Shown here one piece after another: positions 1 through 8,288 of a stretch of DNA of 64,000 nucleotides. Source of the stretch: Lewinellaceae bacterium (lineage in GTDB: Bacteria; Bacteroidota; Bacteroidia; Chitinophagales; Saprospiraceae); NCBI GenBank assembly GCA_020636355.1, contig JACJYB010000003.1, positions 248,001 to 312,000 of the forward strand. The letters are read 5' to 3'. The notes beneath the pieces are model-generated. The model had not been told where the DNA came from. It worked only from the letters and a program-made list of their open reading frames with translations, and did no database searches. Both the position numbers and the translations under genes were made by a program. Every line of letters starts with the position of its first letter. Positions within the stretch are counted from its first letter, which is position 1.

Positions 1-27
1 GTGCCCGTATGCGCACCTAATCAATGA
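1..27 (+). CDS. possible 3' end of an upstream gene
   Basis: Only a few codons are inside the window. The frame beginning at base 1 closes with TGA at 25-27, which would give a 4-base ATGA overlap with the PPK2 start at 24; another frame closes with TAA at 18-20. ATGA overlaps are common in this window, so the first reading is slightly preferred, but nothing identifies a product. Confidence 0.25.
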   Translation: MPVCAPNQ

Positions 28-776
28 CAAACCCTATGATCGATTTATCGCAAATACCTACGACAGCACCTGAAGGAGTTAAAAAAAAACAAGTTAGAAA
101 AGAAACCAGAAGGCTTGCAAAACGACTGGCCGAATTACAATACCTGCTGTTTGCTGAAAAAAAACATGGCGTTCTGGTCGTTTTCCAGGGTATGGATACC
201 TCAGGTAAAGACGGTGCTACCCGAAATGCCTTTCAATATTGCAGTCCCAGCGGCATGGGATGCTACTCCTTCAAAAAACCAACGGATCTTGAGTTTGCAC
301 ATGACTTCCTCTGGCGTGTACAACAACATAGTCCTGCCAAGGGAGACATTCAGATATTTATCCGCTCGCATTACGAAGACATCCTGATTCAACGAGTTCA
401 CTCCTGGATCAACGAAGACCGGGTTAAATCCCGGATGGACGCCATCAATGCTTATGAGACCAACCTGGCAAGCGATAACAATACGCTGGTAATAAAATTC
501 TACATGCATCTTTCCCGGGAAAGACAAGCTGAAAAACTCCAGGAGCGACTTGATGACCCTTCCAAGCAATGGAAACACAATGCGGATGACTGGAAAGAAG
601 CCGAATTATGGGATCAGTATCGCAAGTGCTATGAGGATGCCATCAACTGGAGCACGATCCCCTGGCATATCATTCCAGTCGATCAACGCTGGTATCGTAA
701 CTTCTTAATTACCAAGATACTGGTCGAACGTCTGGAAGCGCTACAGATGCAATTGCCCCTCTTGCCCAAAAGCTGA
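24..776 (+). CDS. polyphosphate kinase 2 family protein (PPK2)
   Basis: Cytoplasmic phosphotransferase of 250 aa, normal for single-domain PPK2. The family moves phosphate between polyphosphate and nucleoside mono- or diphosphates. Visible: Walker A GMDTSGKDG at residues 56-64, a RSHYED motif at 114-119 in the Walker B region, and the basic lid helix at about 163-191 (LSRERQ, then RLDDPSKQWK). Odd point: the residue before RSHYED in the family is usually Asp or Asn (FDRS/FNRS); here it is Ile113. Met5 (base 36) is an alternative start. It lies 2 bases ahead of an S4-domain gene, probably in one transcript. A separate PPK1 gene lies at 15,359. Whether it prefers ADP, GDP or AMP cannot be read from the sequence. 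Confidence 0.9.
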   Translation: MTNPMIDLSQIPTTAPEGVKKKQVRKETRRLAKRLAELQYLLFAEKKHGVLVVFQGMDTSGKDGATRNAFQYCSPSGMGCYSFKKPTDLEFAHDFLWRVQQHSPAKGDIQIFIRSHYEDILIQRVHSWINEDRVKSRMDAINAYETNLASDNNTLVIKFYMHLSRERQAEKLQERLDDPSKQWKHNADDWKEAELWDQYRKCYEDAINWSTIPWHIIPVDQRWYRNFLITKILVERLEALQMQLPLLPKS

Positions 777-778
777 AC

Positions 779-1165
779 ATGGAAAAAGTCCGCATTGATA
801 AGTGGCTTTGGGCTGTAAGGATCTTTAAAACACGAACCCAGGCTACTGATGCCTGTCGGGAAGGGAAAGTTTCCATAAACGAAACAACAGCTAAAGCTTC
901 ATCCATGCTAACTATCCACGATCTTGTGACTGTAAAGAAAGCAGGGTTTCAGTTCCAATACAAAGTCATTCAGCTCATTGAGAAGCGGGTTGGTGCTCCA
1001 TTGGCAGCATTATGCCTTCAGGATTTAACCCCGCCCGAAGAACTCCATAAGTTTGAACACTGGTATTCTGTAAAAAATCTTCATGGTGAGTTCCGTCCAC
1101 GAGGCACCGGACGACCAACAAAAAAAGAACGCAGAGACATCGACAAGCTGAAAACGGACGATTAG
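779..1165 (+). CDS. hslR: S4-domain RNA-binding protein, Hsp15 (HslR) type
   Basis: A 128-aa basic protein. The N-terminus (VRIDKWLWAVRIFKTRTQA, residues 4-22) is the start of an S4 RNA-binding fold, followed by the GKVSIN turn. The C-terminus is Lys/Arg rich (RPRGTGRPTKKERR), as in Hsp15. In E. coli Hsp15 rescues stalled 50S subunits carrying peptidyl-tRNA; that role is taken from the family. It starts 2 bases after the PPK2 stop, so the two are probably co-transcribed. The length matches the family (about 130 aa). Confidence 0.85.
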   Translation: MEKVRIDKWLWAVRIFKTRTQATDACREGKVSINETTAKASSMLTIHDLVTVKKAGFQFQYKVIQLIEKRVGAPLAALCLQDLTPPEELHKFEHWYSVKNLHGEFRPRGTGRPTKKERRDIDKLKTDD

Positions 1166-1275
1166 CCGCGCCAAAAGAAGGTCTTCAACAGATATTTGCA
1201 TCAATTCATCGAAAATTGCTTACTGGATTGAATTGCATCCTATTATATAGCTGTTAAATCAATACAATCACAATC

Positions 1276-1803
1276 ATGAAGCAAACAATTCTTGCACTGC
1301 TGGCTGTAATTTCGTTAGGTTCTTGCCAGATCACGACCTGTGGTGTCAACAAGGAACAATTTCTTGACAATTACGAACGATTTGTAGCATCCGTCAATGA
1401 CAGGGATCTGTCTTACCGGTCTGAAGATTGGAAAGCCCTGGATGAGAAATACAAAAAATTCACCAAGGAGTGCTACCCGGAATACCGTGATCAGATGACT
1501 CAGGATGAAAAGGAACGATACTATGGAGCATCGATCAAGTATTACGCCTACAAATACGGTAAGAGTTTCAAGAAATTGTCTGAAAATGAGGGCGAAGCAC
1601 TAGTAAATGCATTGGAAAATGAACTAGATGACGCTTTTGATGGTTTTGGAGATAAGATTGATGCTTTTGCAAAGAAGTTGGAAGAGAGTATCGATAAGGA
1701 TAAAATACAAGATGCCGCAGATCGCTTCAGCCAGTTCATGGAAGATTTGGCTGATGATATTGAGAAGGCGGTCGATGACCACGATAAAAAGAGAAATAGA
1801 TAA
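1276..1803 (+). CDS. small lipoprotein, uncharacterised, charged helical
   Basis: A 175-aa protein with a hydrophobic N-terminus and lipobox (LGSC, Cys16), so probably exported and lipid-anchored. The mature part is very rich in Lys, Glu and Asp, and the last ~70 residues look like amphipathic helices (DAFDGFGDKIDAFAKKLEESIDK). Similar small helical lipoproteins are frequent in Bacteroidota, but I do not recognise a function. It is a single gene with its own 110-base upstream region and a hairpin terminator immediately after it. Met1 is the natural start because it gives the signal peptide. Confidence 0.7.
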   Translation: MKQTILALLAVISLGSCQITTCGVNKEQFLDNYERFVASVNDRDLSYRSEDWKALDEKYKKFTKECYPEYRDQMTQDEKERYYGASIKYYAYKYGKSFKKLSENEGEALVNALENELDDAFDGFGDKIDAFAKKLEESIDKDKIQDAADRFSQFMEDLADDIEKAVDDHDKKRNR

Positions 1804-1822
1804 TTCGGTTGTTCCATTTTGC

Positions 1823-1866
1823 AGCGGTCGCATAGAGAGTTTACTCCACTAGCGACCGTTCTTTTT
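1823..1866 (+). terminator. rho-independent terminator after the lipoprotein gene
   Basis: Nine-base arms AGCGGTCGC (1823-1831) and GCGACCGTT (1852-1860) pair with one G-U, with a partly paired loop, followed by CTTTTT. It sits 19 bases after the stop of the lipoprotein gene and 11 bases before the end of the convergent hbd gene, so it can serve both. Confidence 0.8.
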
Positions 1867-1876
1867 GAGGACCATA

Positions 1877-2767
1877 CTATTTCTGAAACTTCAGGGCGAC
1901 CTGCTTCTCTTTTGATCCCGGGGTATACTGATAAAAGCCCTCCCCGGTTTTCACACCCAATTTGCCTGCATTCACCATATTAACCAACAAGGGCGAGGGT
2001 GCATATTTCGGGTTTCCAAAGCCTTCCTGAAGTACGCGCATGATGGACAAACAAGTGTCCAGCCCAATAAAATCAGCCAGATGCAAAGGGCCCATTGGGT
2101 GCGCCATGCCCAGGCGCATCACCGTATCGATTTCTTCAACCCCGGCGACTCCCTCGAACAAAGCCTGGATTGCTTCATTGATCATAGGCATTAGAACACG
2201 ATTGCTAATGAATCCCGGATAGTCGTTAACTTCTACCGGATCCTTGCCAAGTGTCCGGCTAACCTCCATAATTTTCCGGGCTGTCTCATCGGAGGTAGCA
2301 TAACCACGGATTACCTCCACCAGACGCATCACGGGTACAGGGTTCATAAAATGCATACCGATAACTAAGTCGGGTCTACGGGTCATGCTGGCTATCCTGG
2401 TGATGGATATCGACGAAGTATTGGTCGCCAGGATGCAGTGGGATGGAGTGCATTGATCCAGCGCACTAAATACCTTTTGCTTCAGCTCTAACTTTTCAGG
2501 AACAGCTTCAACAATGAGATCACAATGATGCACACTTGCTTCCAGATTGGTGCTGGTTTGAATGTTGGTTAAAATCTGATCCCTCTTTGAGCCCTCCACC
2601 TGTCCTTTTTCGATCAAACGGTCCAGATTCCTCGTGATCGTTTTTACCGCCTTGTCTAACGCCAGATTGTCCACGTCTATCAGCTGCACCATAAATCCTT
2701 GCTGGGCAAATACCTGGGCTATGCCATTCCCCATCTGCCCAGAACCAATCACTGCTATATTGCGCAT
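1877..2767 (-). CDS. hbd: 3-hydroxybutyryl-CoA dehydrogenase
   Basis: A 296-aa NAD(P)-dependent short-chain 3-hydroxyacyl-CoA dehydrogenase that interconverts 3-hydroxybutyryl-CoA and acetoacetyl-CoA. The N-terminal Rossmann loop is GSGQMG at 8-13; the TNTSS segment is at 115-119; the catalytic pair is His139 (GMHFMNP) and Glu151 (VEVI). The C-terminal helical domain holds the GFISNR and GMAHPMGP motifs. The length is that of a single-function enzyme with no hydratase domain. Monocistronic; a near-consensus -7 element (TATCTTGT) lies about 25-35 bases upstream of the start. It could serve fatty-acid or phenylacetate-type breakdown; an acyl-CoA dehydrogenase at 58,865 is compatible with this. 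Confidence 0.92.
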   Translation of the reverse strand: MRNIAVIGSGQMGNGIAQVFAQQGFMVQLIDVDNLALDKAVKTITRNLDRLIEKGQVEGSKRDQILTNIQTSTNLEASVHHCDLIVEAVPEKLELKQKVFSALDQCTPSHCILATNTSSISITRIASMTRRPDLVIGMHFMNPVPVMRLVEVIRGYATSDETARKIMEVSRTLGKDPVEVNDYPGFISNRVLMPMINEAIQALFEGVAGVEEIDTVMRLGMAHPMGPLHLADFIGLDTCLSIMRVLQEGFGNPKYAPSPLLVNMVNAGKLGVKTGEGFYQYTPGSKEKQVALKFQK

Positions 2768-2864
2768 ATTTCGCTACTGTTTTTTTCGTTGGACAAGATA
2801 CGGAATCCTGCAGGCGTGTAGTTCAAGTCAACTATGAACAAGAATAATTTACGAAATTGAGATC

Positions 2865-3764
2865 ATGAGGCGAATTATCTTATCGGCTATCCTGATTGGT
2901 CCCGCTGTGCTTGCTTTGGCTCAGATTACGGACGATATCGCTGGCTATGTCACCCTCGATTCCGTGGTGGTCCTGGCAAAACAAGATGGTTTTGAGCAGG
3001 ACGATTTCATCCGGTGGATGGAGGAAGACACTTCGCTCTACGCTGCCTTCCGGCGACTACGTACGATGGACTTTGTATTTACCGTAGACTGGGATGGCAG
3101 TTATTTAAAAGGAAAGCGCCCCGCCCAGTATGCTGCCCGTTGCCGCCAAATTATGGATCCCCCCTGCCGGAAAATGCTAATCGAAGAAGAGAGCCATTCT
3201 GGGCCGGTTTATAAAAAGGATCATAGCGTGCGTTATTATACGTTGGCGACACTCATGGACTTGTTTTATACACCCACTCCCGTGTGCAGCGGTGGTGGTC
3301 AACCGCACCCCAATACAGGCAAATCAACGCGCATCAACCAGTTGAAGGAGATCATTTTCAACCCGGGCTCGGGACAAAGCATGCCATTCATCGGTAAAAA
3401 ATTTGAGCTTTTCAGTGACCGTATGCGTACCTGGTATCAATATGCCTGGTACCCGCAGACGGTCGATGGAGAACAATGCTTTGTATTCGCCATCCGGTTA
3501 CATGATAAAGCGCCAAAAAACAAGGCGGTCATTCAATCCATGGTCACCTACTTCCGGAAAGGCGATCGCCAGGTACTCTACCGCTCCTATCACCTAAAAC
3601 ACCAGGGATTGGTTATCTTCGAAACGAAAATTCAAATCAGTGTGCGCCAAAATGACCATGGTCAAGACTATCCAGCCAGGATCAATTATTCCGGAATCTG
3701 GAACATCCCCGGTAAACGAGGTGAATCCGGCCAATTTCAGTTGCACATAATGCCAGCAACATGA
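2865..3764 (+). CDS. secreted protein of unknown function
   Basis: A 299-aa protein with a clear signal peptide (residues 1-19, ending LALAQ). The mature protein is rich in aromatic and basic residues with six cysteines, and has no transmembrane segment after the signal. I do not recognise a catalytic motif. Its stop overlaps the start of the following kinase-like gene by 4 bases (ATGA at 3761-3764), so translation is probably coupled to a unit that continues into pfkA and cutA. The location is periplasmic or extracellular by inference; there is no T9SS tail. Confidence 0.6.
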   Translation: MRRIILSAILIGPAVLALAQITDDIAGYVTLDSVVVLAKQDGFEQDDFIRWMEEDTSLYAAFRRLRTMDFVFTVDWDGSYLKGKRPAQYAARCRQIMDPPCRKMLIEEESHSGPVYKKDHSVRYYTLATLMDLFYTPTPVCSGGGQPHPNTGKSTRINQLKEIIFNPGSGQSMPFIGKKFELFSDRMRTWYQYAWYPQTVDGEQCFVFAIRLHDKAPKNKAVIQSMVTYFRKGDRQVLYRSYHLKHQGLVIFETKIQISVRQNDHGQDYPARINYSGIWNIPGKRGESGQFQLHIMPAT

Positions 3765-4627
3765 GTTACCGAATTGCAATAGTAGACTCCGGTTCCACCA
3801 AAGGGGACTGGGTTCTCTGGGGACCGGATGTCGAGGAGGTTCAGTTATCCACCATGGGGTTTAATCCCTATCTGGTTGATTTTGAAATGTATCGGGAAGA
3901 CCTCTGGCAACATCCTGTCATTAAGAATCAATACAACAACATCCAACAACTTTTTTTCTTTGCCGCAGGGATCGGTAATCCAGCAAAAAAAGAGCAATCG
4001 GAAAGAATGCTGCAGGGAATGTTTCCTAAGGCAGCCCTAGTTGTGGATAGTGACCTACTAGCCGCAGCATGGGCCTGTGCTGGAAATAAACCGGCAATCC
4101 TGGGCATCCTCGGCACCGGAAGTAATGCCTGCGTGTATGACGGGCATCGGATCACCCAATTGACAACTTCGCTGGGATGGATCCTGGGAGATGAAGGATC
4201 TGGCAGCCATCTGGGGAAACAATTGCTTAGGCATTTCACATATGGCAACCTTCCCCCAGACCTCCATGAAATGTTTGTCGAAAAATATCGTCTGGATCTG
4301 CCTTCCGTCTTACAATTGCTTTACCATACGGAAAGACCGAATACCCGGATCGCTCAATACACAGAGTTTCTTTACCAACATCGCTCCCAACCATTTGTCC
4401 ATGATCTCATCATCGCATCATTTAAAGAATTTGTAGAAAATCATTTGGAGAAATTTTCACAATTCGGATCTTTGCCGATTCATTTTATAGGCTCTATAGC
4501 CTTCCACTTTAAAGAAGAGCTGCGAGAAGCCTTAGGATATTTTGATGTACAGCCTTACCGAATTATTCAAAAGCCAATACAGTTACTGAAACAATTTATT
4601 ATCGCAAACAAATACGATAATGTCTGA
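3761..4627 (+). CDS. BadF/BadG-type ATPase, N-acetylglucosamine-kinase-like
   Basis: A 288-aa protein of the ASKHA (actin/hexokinase) fold. Phosphate-1 motif DSGSTKGDW at residues 9-17; phosphate-2/adenosine-type motifs GILGTGSNA and GWILGDEGSG follow in the expected order. The family includes N-acetylglucosamine and glucosamine kinases; the substrate is not certain here. It overlaps the preceding secreted-protein gene by 4 bases and pfkA by 8 bases, so it is translated in one unit with 6-phosphofructokinase, which fits a role in feeding sugars or amino sugars into glycolysis. Confidence 0.8.
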   Translation: MSYRIAIVDSGSTKGDWVLWGPDVEEVQLSTMGFNPYLVDFEMYREDLWQHPVIKNQYNNIQQLFFFAAGIGNPAKKEQSERMLQGMFPKAALVVDSDLLAAAWACAGNKPAILGILGTGSNACVYDGHRITQLTTSLGWILGDEGSGSHLGKQLLRHFTYGNLPPDLHEMFVEKYRLDLPSVLQLLYHTERPNTRIAQYTEFLYQHRSQPFVHDLIIASFKEFVENHLEKFSQFGSLPIHFIGSIAFHFKEELREALGYFDVQPYRIIQKPIQLLKQFIIANKYDNV

Positions 4628-5606
4628 ACATAACATAAACCGAATCGGCGTATTGACTTCCGGAGGAGATGCTCCCGGCATGAACGCCGCAATCCGGGCG
4701 GTTGTACGCACAGCCTCTTTCCTGGATTTGCATGCCTACGGCATTATGCGTGGGTACGCAGGATTAATTGAGGGGGAAATAAAAAGATTGGAAAAGTCAA
4801 CCGTTGGGAACATTATACACCGCGGAGGTACCATCTTGAAAACAGCCCGAAGCGATGCCTTCCGAACCAAAGAAGGACGGCAGAAAGCTTTTGACTCACT
4901 GATGGCGCATGATATAGATGCACTGATCGTCATTGGAGGAGATGGCACTTTCACTGGTGCAAATGTTTTTGCAGAAGAATTTAATATTCCAATCATTGGC
5001 GTACCTGGCACCATTGACAATGACTTGTATGGCACCGACCTGACTATAGGATTTGATACGGCCGTCAATACGGCAATGGAAACCGTAGACCGGATCCGTG
5101 ATACCGCTGATGCGCACAGCCGACTTTTCTTTATTGAAGTTATGGGTCGTCATTCCGGATTTATTGCGCTTTACACTGGCATCGGCTCCGGCGCCGGAAG
5201 CATCATGATCCCTGAGAAGTCCTATGATATCGACTCGGTAGCACGCACTTTACGTAAAGGGGTGCGCAGACAAAAGTTATTTAACCTGATCATCGTCGCC
5301 GAAGGCAATACGACCGGTAATGCATTTGAGGTTGCCAACAAGGTGAAAGACCTCGTTGATAATGCCGAAGTAAAAGTTTCTGTTATCGGTCATGCCCAAC
5401 GAGGTGGGGCTCCCACCGCCATGGACAGGCTTCTGGCGAGCAGGCTAGGATATGGTGCAGTAAATGCCCTTCTTGAAGGCCAGAGCCGTGCGATGATCGG
5501 TGTTTTAAACAATCAAATTACGTTCACCCCATTCATCGATGCCATTTCGAAACCCAAAGTTCCGAATGAGGATCTGATCCGCATGGCAGAAATTCTCTCC
5601 TTGTAA
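4620..5606 (+). CDS. pfkA: ATP-dependent 6-phosphofructokinase
   Basis: A 328-aa enzyme that phosphorylates fructose 6-phosphate to the 1,6-bisphosphate, the committed step of glycolysis. Motifs: SGGDAPGMNAAIR (14-26), GGDGT (106-110), whose Gly after Asp marks the ATP-using rather than the PPi-using type, and TIDND (131-135) with catalytic Asp133. The GGAPTAMDR segment near residue 260 is the substrate-binding region. Length is typical of the bacterial short form (about 320 aa). It overlaps the kinase-like gene upstream by 8 bases and shares one base with the cutA start (TAATG). Confidence 0.97.
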   Translation: MSEHNINRIGVLTSGGDAPGMNAAIRAVVRTASFLDLHAYGIMRGYAGLIEGEIKRLEKSTVGNIIHRGGTILKTARSDAFRTKEGRQKAFDSLMAHDIDALIVIGGDGTFTGANVFAEEFNIPIIGVPGTIDNDLYGTDLTIGFDTAVNTAMETVDRIRDTADAHSRLFFIEVMGRHSGFIALYTGIGSGAGSIMIPEKSYDIDSVARTLRKGVRRQKLFNLIIVAEGNTTGNAFEVANKVKDLVDNAEVKVSVIGHAQRGGAPTAMDRLLASRLGYGAVNALLEGQSRAMIGVLNNQITFTPFIDAISKPKVPNEDLIRMAEILSL

Positions 5607-5920
5607 TGGAGATACTCCTTGGCTATGTAACCTGCCCTTCACAGAAGGTAGCAGAATCATTAGGCGAGGACTTGGTAAAGACCAGAATAATAGCCTGCTA
5701 CAACTCCTGGCCCATGCAATCCGGTTACTGGTGGGATGAGCAAATCAACCACGACCAGGAATGGATATTATTGGTTAAGACACGCTTGGAGTTAGAGCAA
5801 ACACTGGAAGCTTATGTCCTCGCCCACCACCCTTACCAGGTTCCTTGCATCTTGCGATGGAAAACACAGGTAAATACTTCTTATGGCCATTGGATCTACA
5901 AGGAAACCCGTAGCGCTTAA
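5606..5920 (+). CDS. cutA: divalent-cation tolerance protein CutA
   Basis: A 104-aa protein of the CutA1 family, small ferredoxin-like trimers linked to metal tolerance in E. coli; the molecular role is unsettled. Visible family features: the N-terminal strand with the CPS turn (YVTCPSQKVAE), the ACYNSWPMQSGYWWDEQI region, the EWILLVKT strand, and the HPYQVPCI motif near the C-terminus. The start ATG shares one base with the pfkA stop, so it is the last gene of the overlapping unit. It abuts the convergent secreted-protein gene with no gap. Confidence 0.92.
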   Translation: MEILLGYVTCPSQKVAESLGEDLVKTRIIACYNSWPMQSGYWWDEQINHDQEWILLVKTRLELEQTLEAYVLAHHPYQVPCILRWKTQVNTSYGHWIYKETRSA

Positions 5921-8164
5921 TCAACGAAATACTTTCGTAAGGAACCAATTGCCTTTATGATCAGCCCACCGCAGGTAGTAGATCCCCTGGGCCCGGCCCT
6001 GATCTTCTGTAAACCATTCCAGTAATCGGGTTTCATCCGTAAAGCGATATAAAACCTGTCCCAGCTGATTAAATACGATGGCCTCGCTGAATTGACCTAT
6101 ACGGGCCTGAACGAGTAATTCCTGGGTTGTTGCTTCTGATCCGGAGCGCGATTCCAATTGGATAGCGCTTTCACTACAGTAGGTCACACCACATTCACCT
6201 AAATGGTCTTCTTCATGGCCTGGCCCCTGATGTAAATGGCCATCAACTGCATTTAGGCTCACACAAAGAGTATTTTCTTTCTCCGGGTCATTCGCCGGAC
6301 GATGACAAATGTTGATCTTTTTACCCTTATTGTCACAGGCTATCTCCGCTACCTGTACATAGATCTGGGCTGCAGCTTCGCAACCGTTGGCATCGACCAC
6401 GTGAACTCCAAAATTTTCACTTTGTTCGGGACAGACCTGTATGGATTGGGTGGACTCCCCACTACTCCATTCAAACTGGTAAGGGCTACTGCCATTTTCT
6501 ACCTCGATTTCCAAAATTTGACAAGATGCCGGTGCGTAATCTGTAAAGACTACGGGGCATGCAGGAGTATTAATTGTAAGCCCGGATACGACTTCCACCC
6601 TTCCCTTGCAGCTTTGTATCCGACCAAATTCATCAGTGACGGTAAGCATAACTTCTCGGGTTCCAACATCCTGGCAATTAAATTCCATTTGGGACAAAAT
6701 TGCAGTTCGCTCAAGGCCTTCCGGATACAAGGTAACATCCAGATCAGCTGGCGTGATGACCGCGGAACCCTGACCATCCAATTGGACGGAAATCGAATCA
6801 CACGCGATTTCCCAATCCGGTAGTTGTTCTATACAACCACCGACATCCAAACGGTAAGTGCCAGTATCGTTAGCACCCCGGTCCATGACCAGTAGCCACC
6901 AGGTTCCCGATGAATTTGCCGTTTGACTGATGGTAACCTTAACGGGATCATTGATAGATGCCAGTGCCTGGCCTGACGCATCATAGAGAATGACCCAGGG
7001 CTCAATAGCTGTGGAGATCTCCTTAACGGAAAATGTATAGTTCCCTCCGGCAAATACCGGAATCCGGTAAAGGTTAGGAACGCCAGCCGGATCCAGGCTG
7101 CCTTCTTCTGATCCGCAACCAATTTCATCGGAGCAGGTTTCCGAAAATGTAAGAACTGTCAGGTAATAATCGCCCATATCATTACCTCTTTCGTCTTCAA
7201 AAGTAATGAGGAAGTCCTGTTCCGGGCCATCATTGGTAAACTGTGTAAAGATAGCTGTTCCACTTCCCTTTAGATGAGCTTTCTCTACACCATCTGCATC
7301 GTACACATTAACGGTAGATTCCAGATAGTTTGACGATGCCTTGGCAATAATAAACCCGGTTTCTCCTGCCTTCAAATGAAGCGCATAAGCATGAATTTCC
7401 GCTAATTGACTGATAGCCGTATGAATAACCTCTTTGCAGGCAAGAGGCGTCAAATGGGTTGGATGCGTTAAGGACTGGTAGGTAAAACCGTATTCTGTCG
7501 TATCGTTGCCTCCGGAGTCGTAAATAAATAATGTGTAGTTCCCTTTTGCCGGGGCTACCCACCGGTCAATGCCGGCATATACATTGGACTTTCGGTAGGA
7601 GCTTGCCACTTTTGATCCAGTCGAGTCCGTGATAAACATTGTCGACTCAAAATGCAAATCAGCTGCTCTCATCTGAAACCGGATCTCTTCGTCTTCCTGT
7701 GCTGCAAAAGCGTAGGCTTTCATCGCAACACCGGAAGCAATCTTGTCTATTGGATCATCTCCTTCGTGGATAGTAAGTGCATAATCCGGTTGATTCATCT
7801 TGTGCAGACTTAATCCATAAGCGCCGGTGTCATTTTGATGGTTGTCGATTACATACAGGGTATATAACCCGGTGGAATTCAGCTTCTTGCCAAAAAGTTC
7901 AACAATGCCACCGTCACCACATTTGGCAGCAACCCGATTCTGATTTGCATCATAAAGTTCCCAACAAGCATCAACCGGGCTATTCCGGTCCCGCATACGG
8001 ATGGCGATCACATCTCCTTCCGTACCCTGGAATTGGAAGACATGTTGTGCTGAAGGCTGTTGAAAGTTTGAATCTATCTGGGTACCATATTCAATCTGGA
8101 GTTGTGCTTTGGCAGTAAAACAGGTAAATAATACCAAAGGCAATAGGAGTAGAAATCGTTGCAT
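5921..8164 (-). CDS. large secreted protein with PPC-like beta domains and a probable T9SS tail
   Basis: A 747-aa exported protein. A signal peptide spans residues 1-20 (ending TAKAQ). Four successive domains of about 100-110 residues, each with the pattern GxYxLxV...DxGxNDTGxY, resemble bacterial pre-peptidase C-terminal beta-sandwiches. They are followed by Ig-like segments with cysteine pairs, then a Cys/His-rich segment (NICHRP ... HLGEC, about residues 615-665) often seen in Saprospiria surface proteins. The last ~80 residues form a divergent type IX secretion sorting domain (LLVQARIG... IYYLRW ... FLTKVFR). No catalytic motif was found; probably a cell-surface or released binding or structural protein. 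Confidence 0.75.
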   Translation of the reverse strand: MQRFLLLLPLVLFTCFTAKAQLQIEYGTQIDSNFQQPSAQHVFQFQGTEGDVIAIRMRDRNSPVDACWELYDANQNRVAAKCGDGGIVELFGKKLNSTGLYTLYVIDNHQNDTGAYGLSLHKMNQPDYALTIHEGDDPIDKIASGVAMKAYAFAAQEDEEIRFQMRAADLHFESTMFITDSTGSKVASSYRKSNVYAGIDRWVAPAKGNYTLFIYDSGGNDTTEYGFTYQSLTHPTHLTPLACKEVIHTAISQLAEIHAYALHLKAGETGFIIAKASSNYLESTVNVYDADGVEKAHLKGSGTAIFTQFTNDGPEQDFLITFEDERGNDMGDYYLTVLTFSETCSDEIGCGSEEGSLDPAGVPNLYRIPVFAGGNYTFSVKEISTAIEPWVILYDASGQALASINDPVKVTISQTANSSGTWWLLVMDRGANDTGTYRLDVGGCIEQLPDWEIACDSISVQLDGQGSAVITPADLDVTLYPEGLERTAILSQMEFNCQDVGTREVMLTVTDEFGRIQSCKGRVEVVSGLTINTPACPVVFTDYAPASCQILEIEVENGSSPYQFEWSSGESTQSIQVCPEQSENFGVHVVDANGCEAAAQIYVQVAEIACDNKGKKINICHRPANDPEKENTLCVSLNAVDGHLHQGPGHEEDHLGECGVTYCSESAIQLESRSGSEATTQELLVQARIGQFSEAIVFNQLGQVLYRFTDETRLLEWFTEDQGRAQGIYYLRWADHKGNWFLTKVFR

Positions 8165-8212
8165 ATCCTAAAATTTTAGTCGATGCAATCTTTACTTCAA
8201 AAACTCAGCCAA

Positions 8213-8230
8213 ATACCCTAAACAGGGTAT
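8213..8230 (-). other. hairpin between hydrolase and secreted-protein genes
   Basis: Seven-base perfect arms ATACCCT and AGGGTAT around a 4-base loop. It lies between the hydrolase stop (8289) and the next start on the same strand (8164). There is no long T run, so it is at best a weak terminator; it could also be an operator about 50 bases ahead of the secreted-protein start. Confidence 0.4.
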
Positions 8231-8288
8231 AATAAATTCAAAATAGGTGTCAAAATGGGATTAAATCCGACTGAAAGAGGAAAATGAT

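Noticed and set aside
6302..6823. A 173-codon rightward frame
   Set aside because: Antisense to the secreted protein at 5,921-8,164, with no protein-like features.
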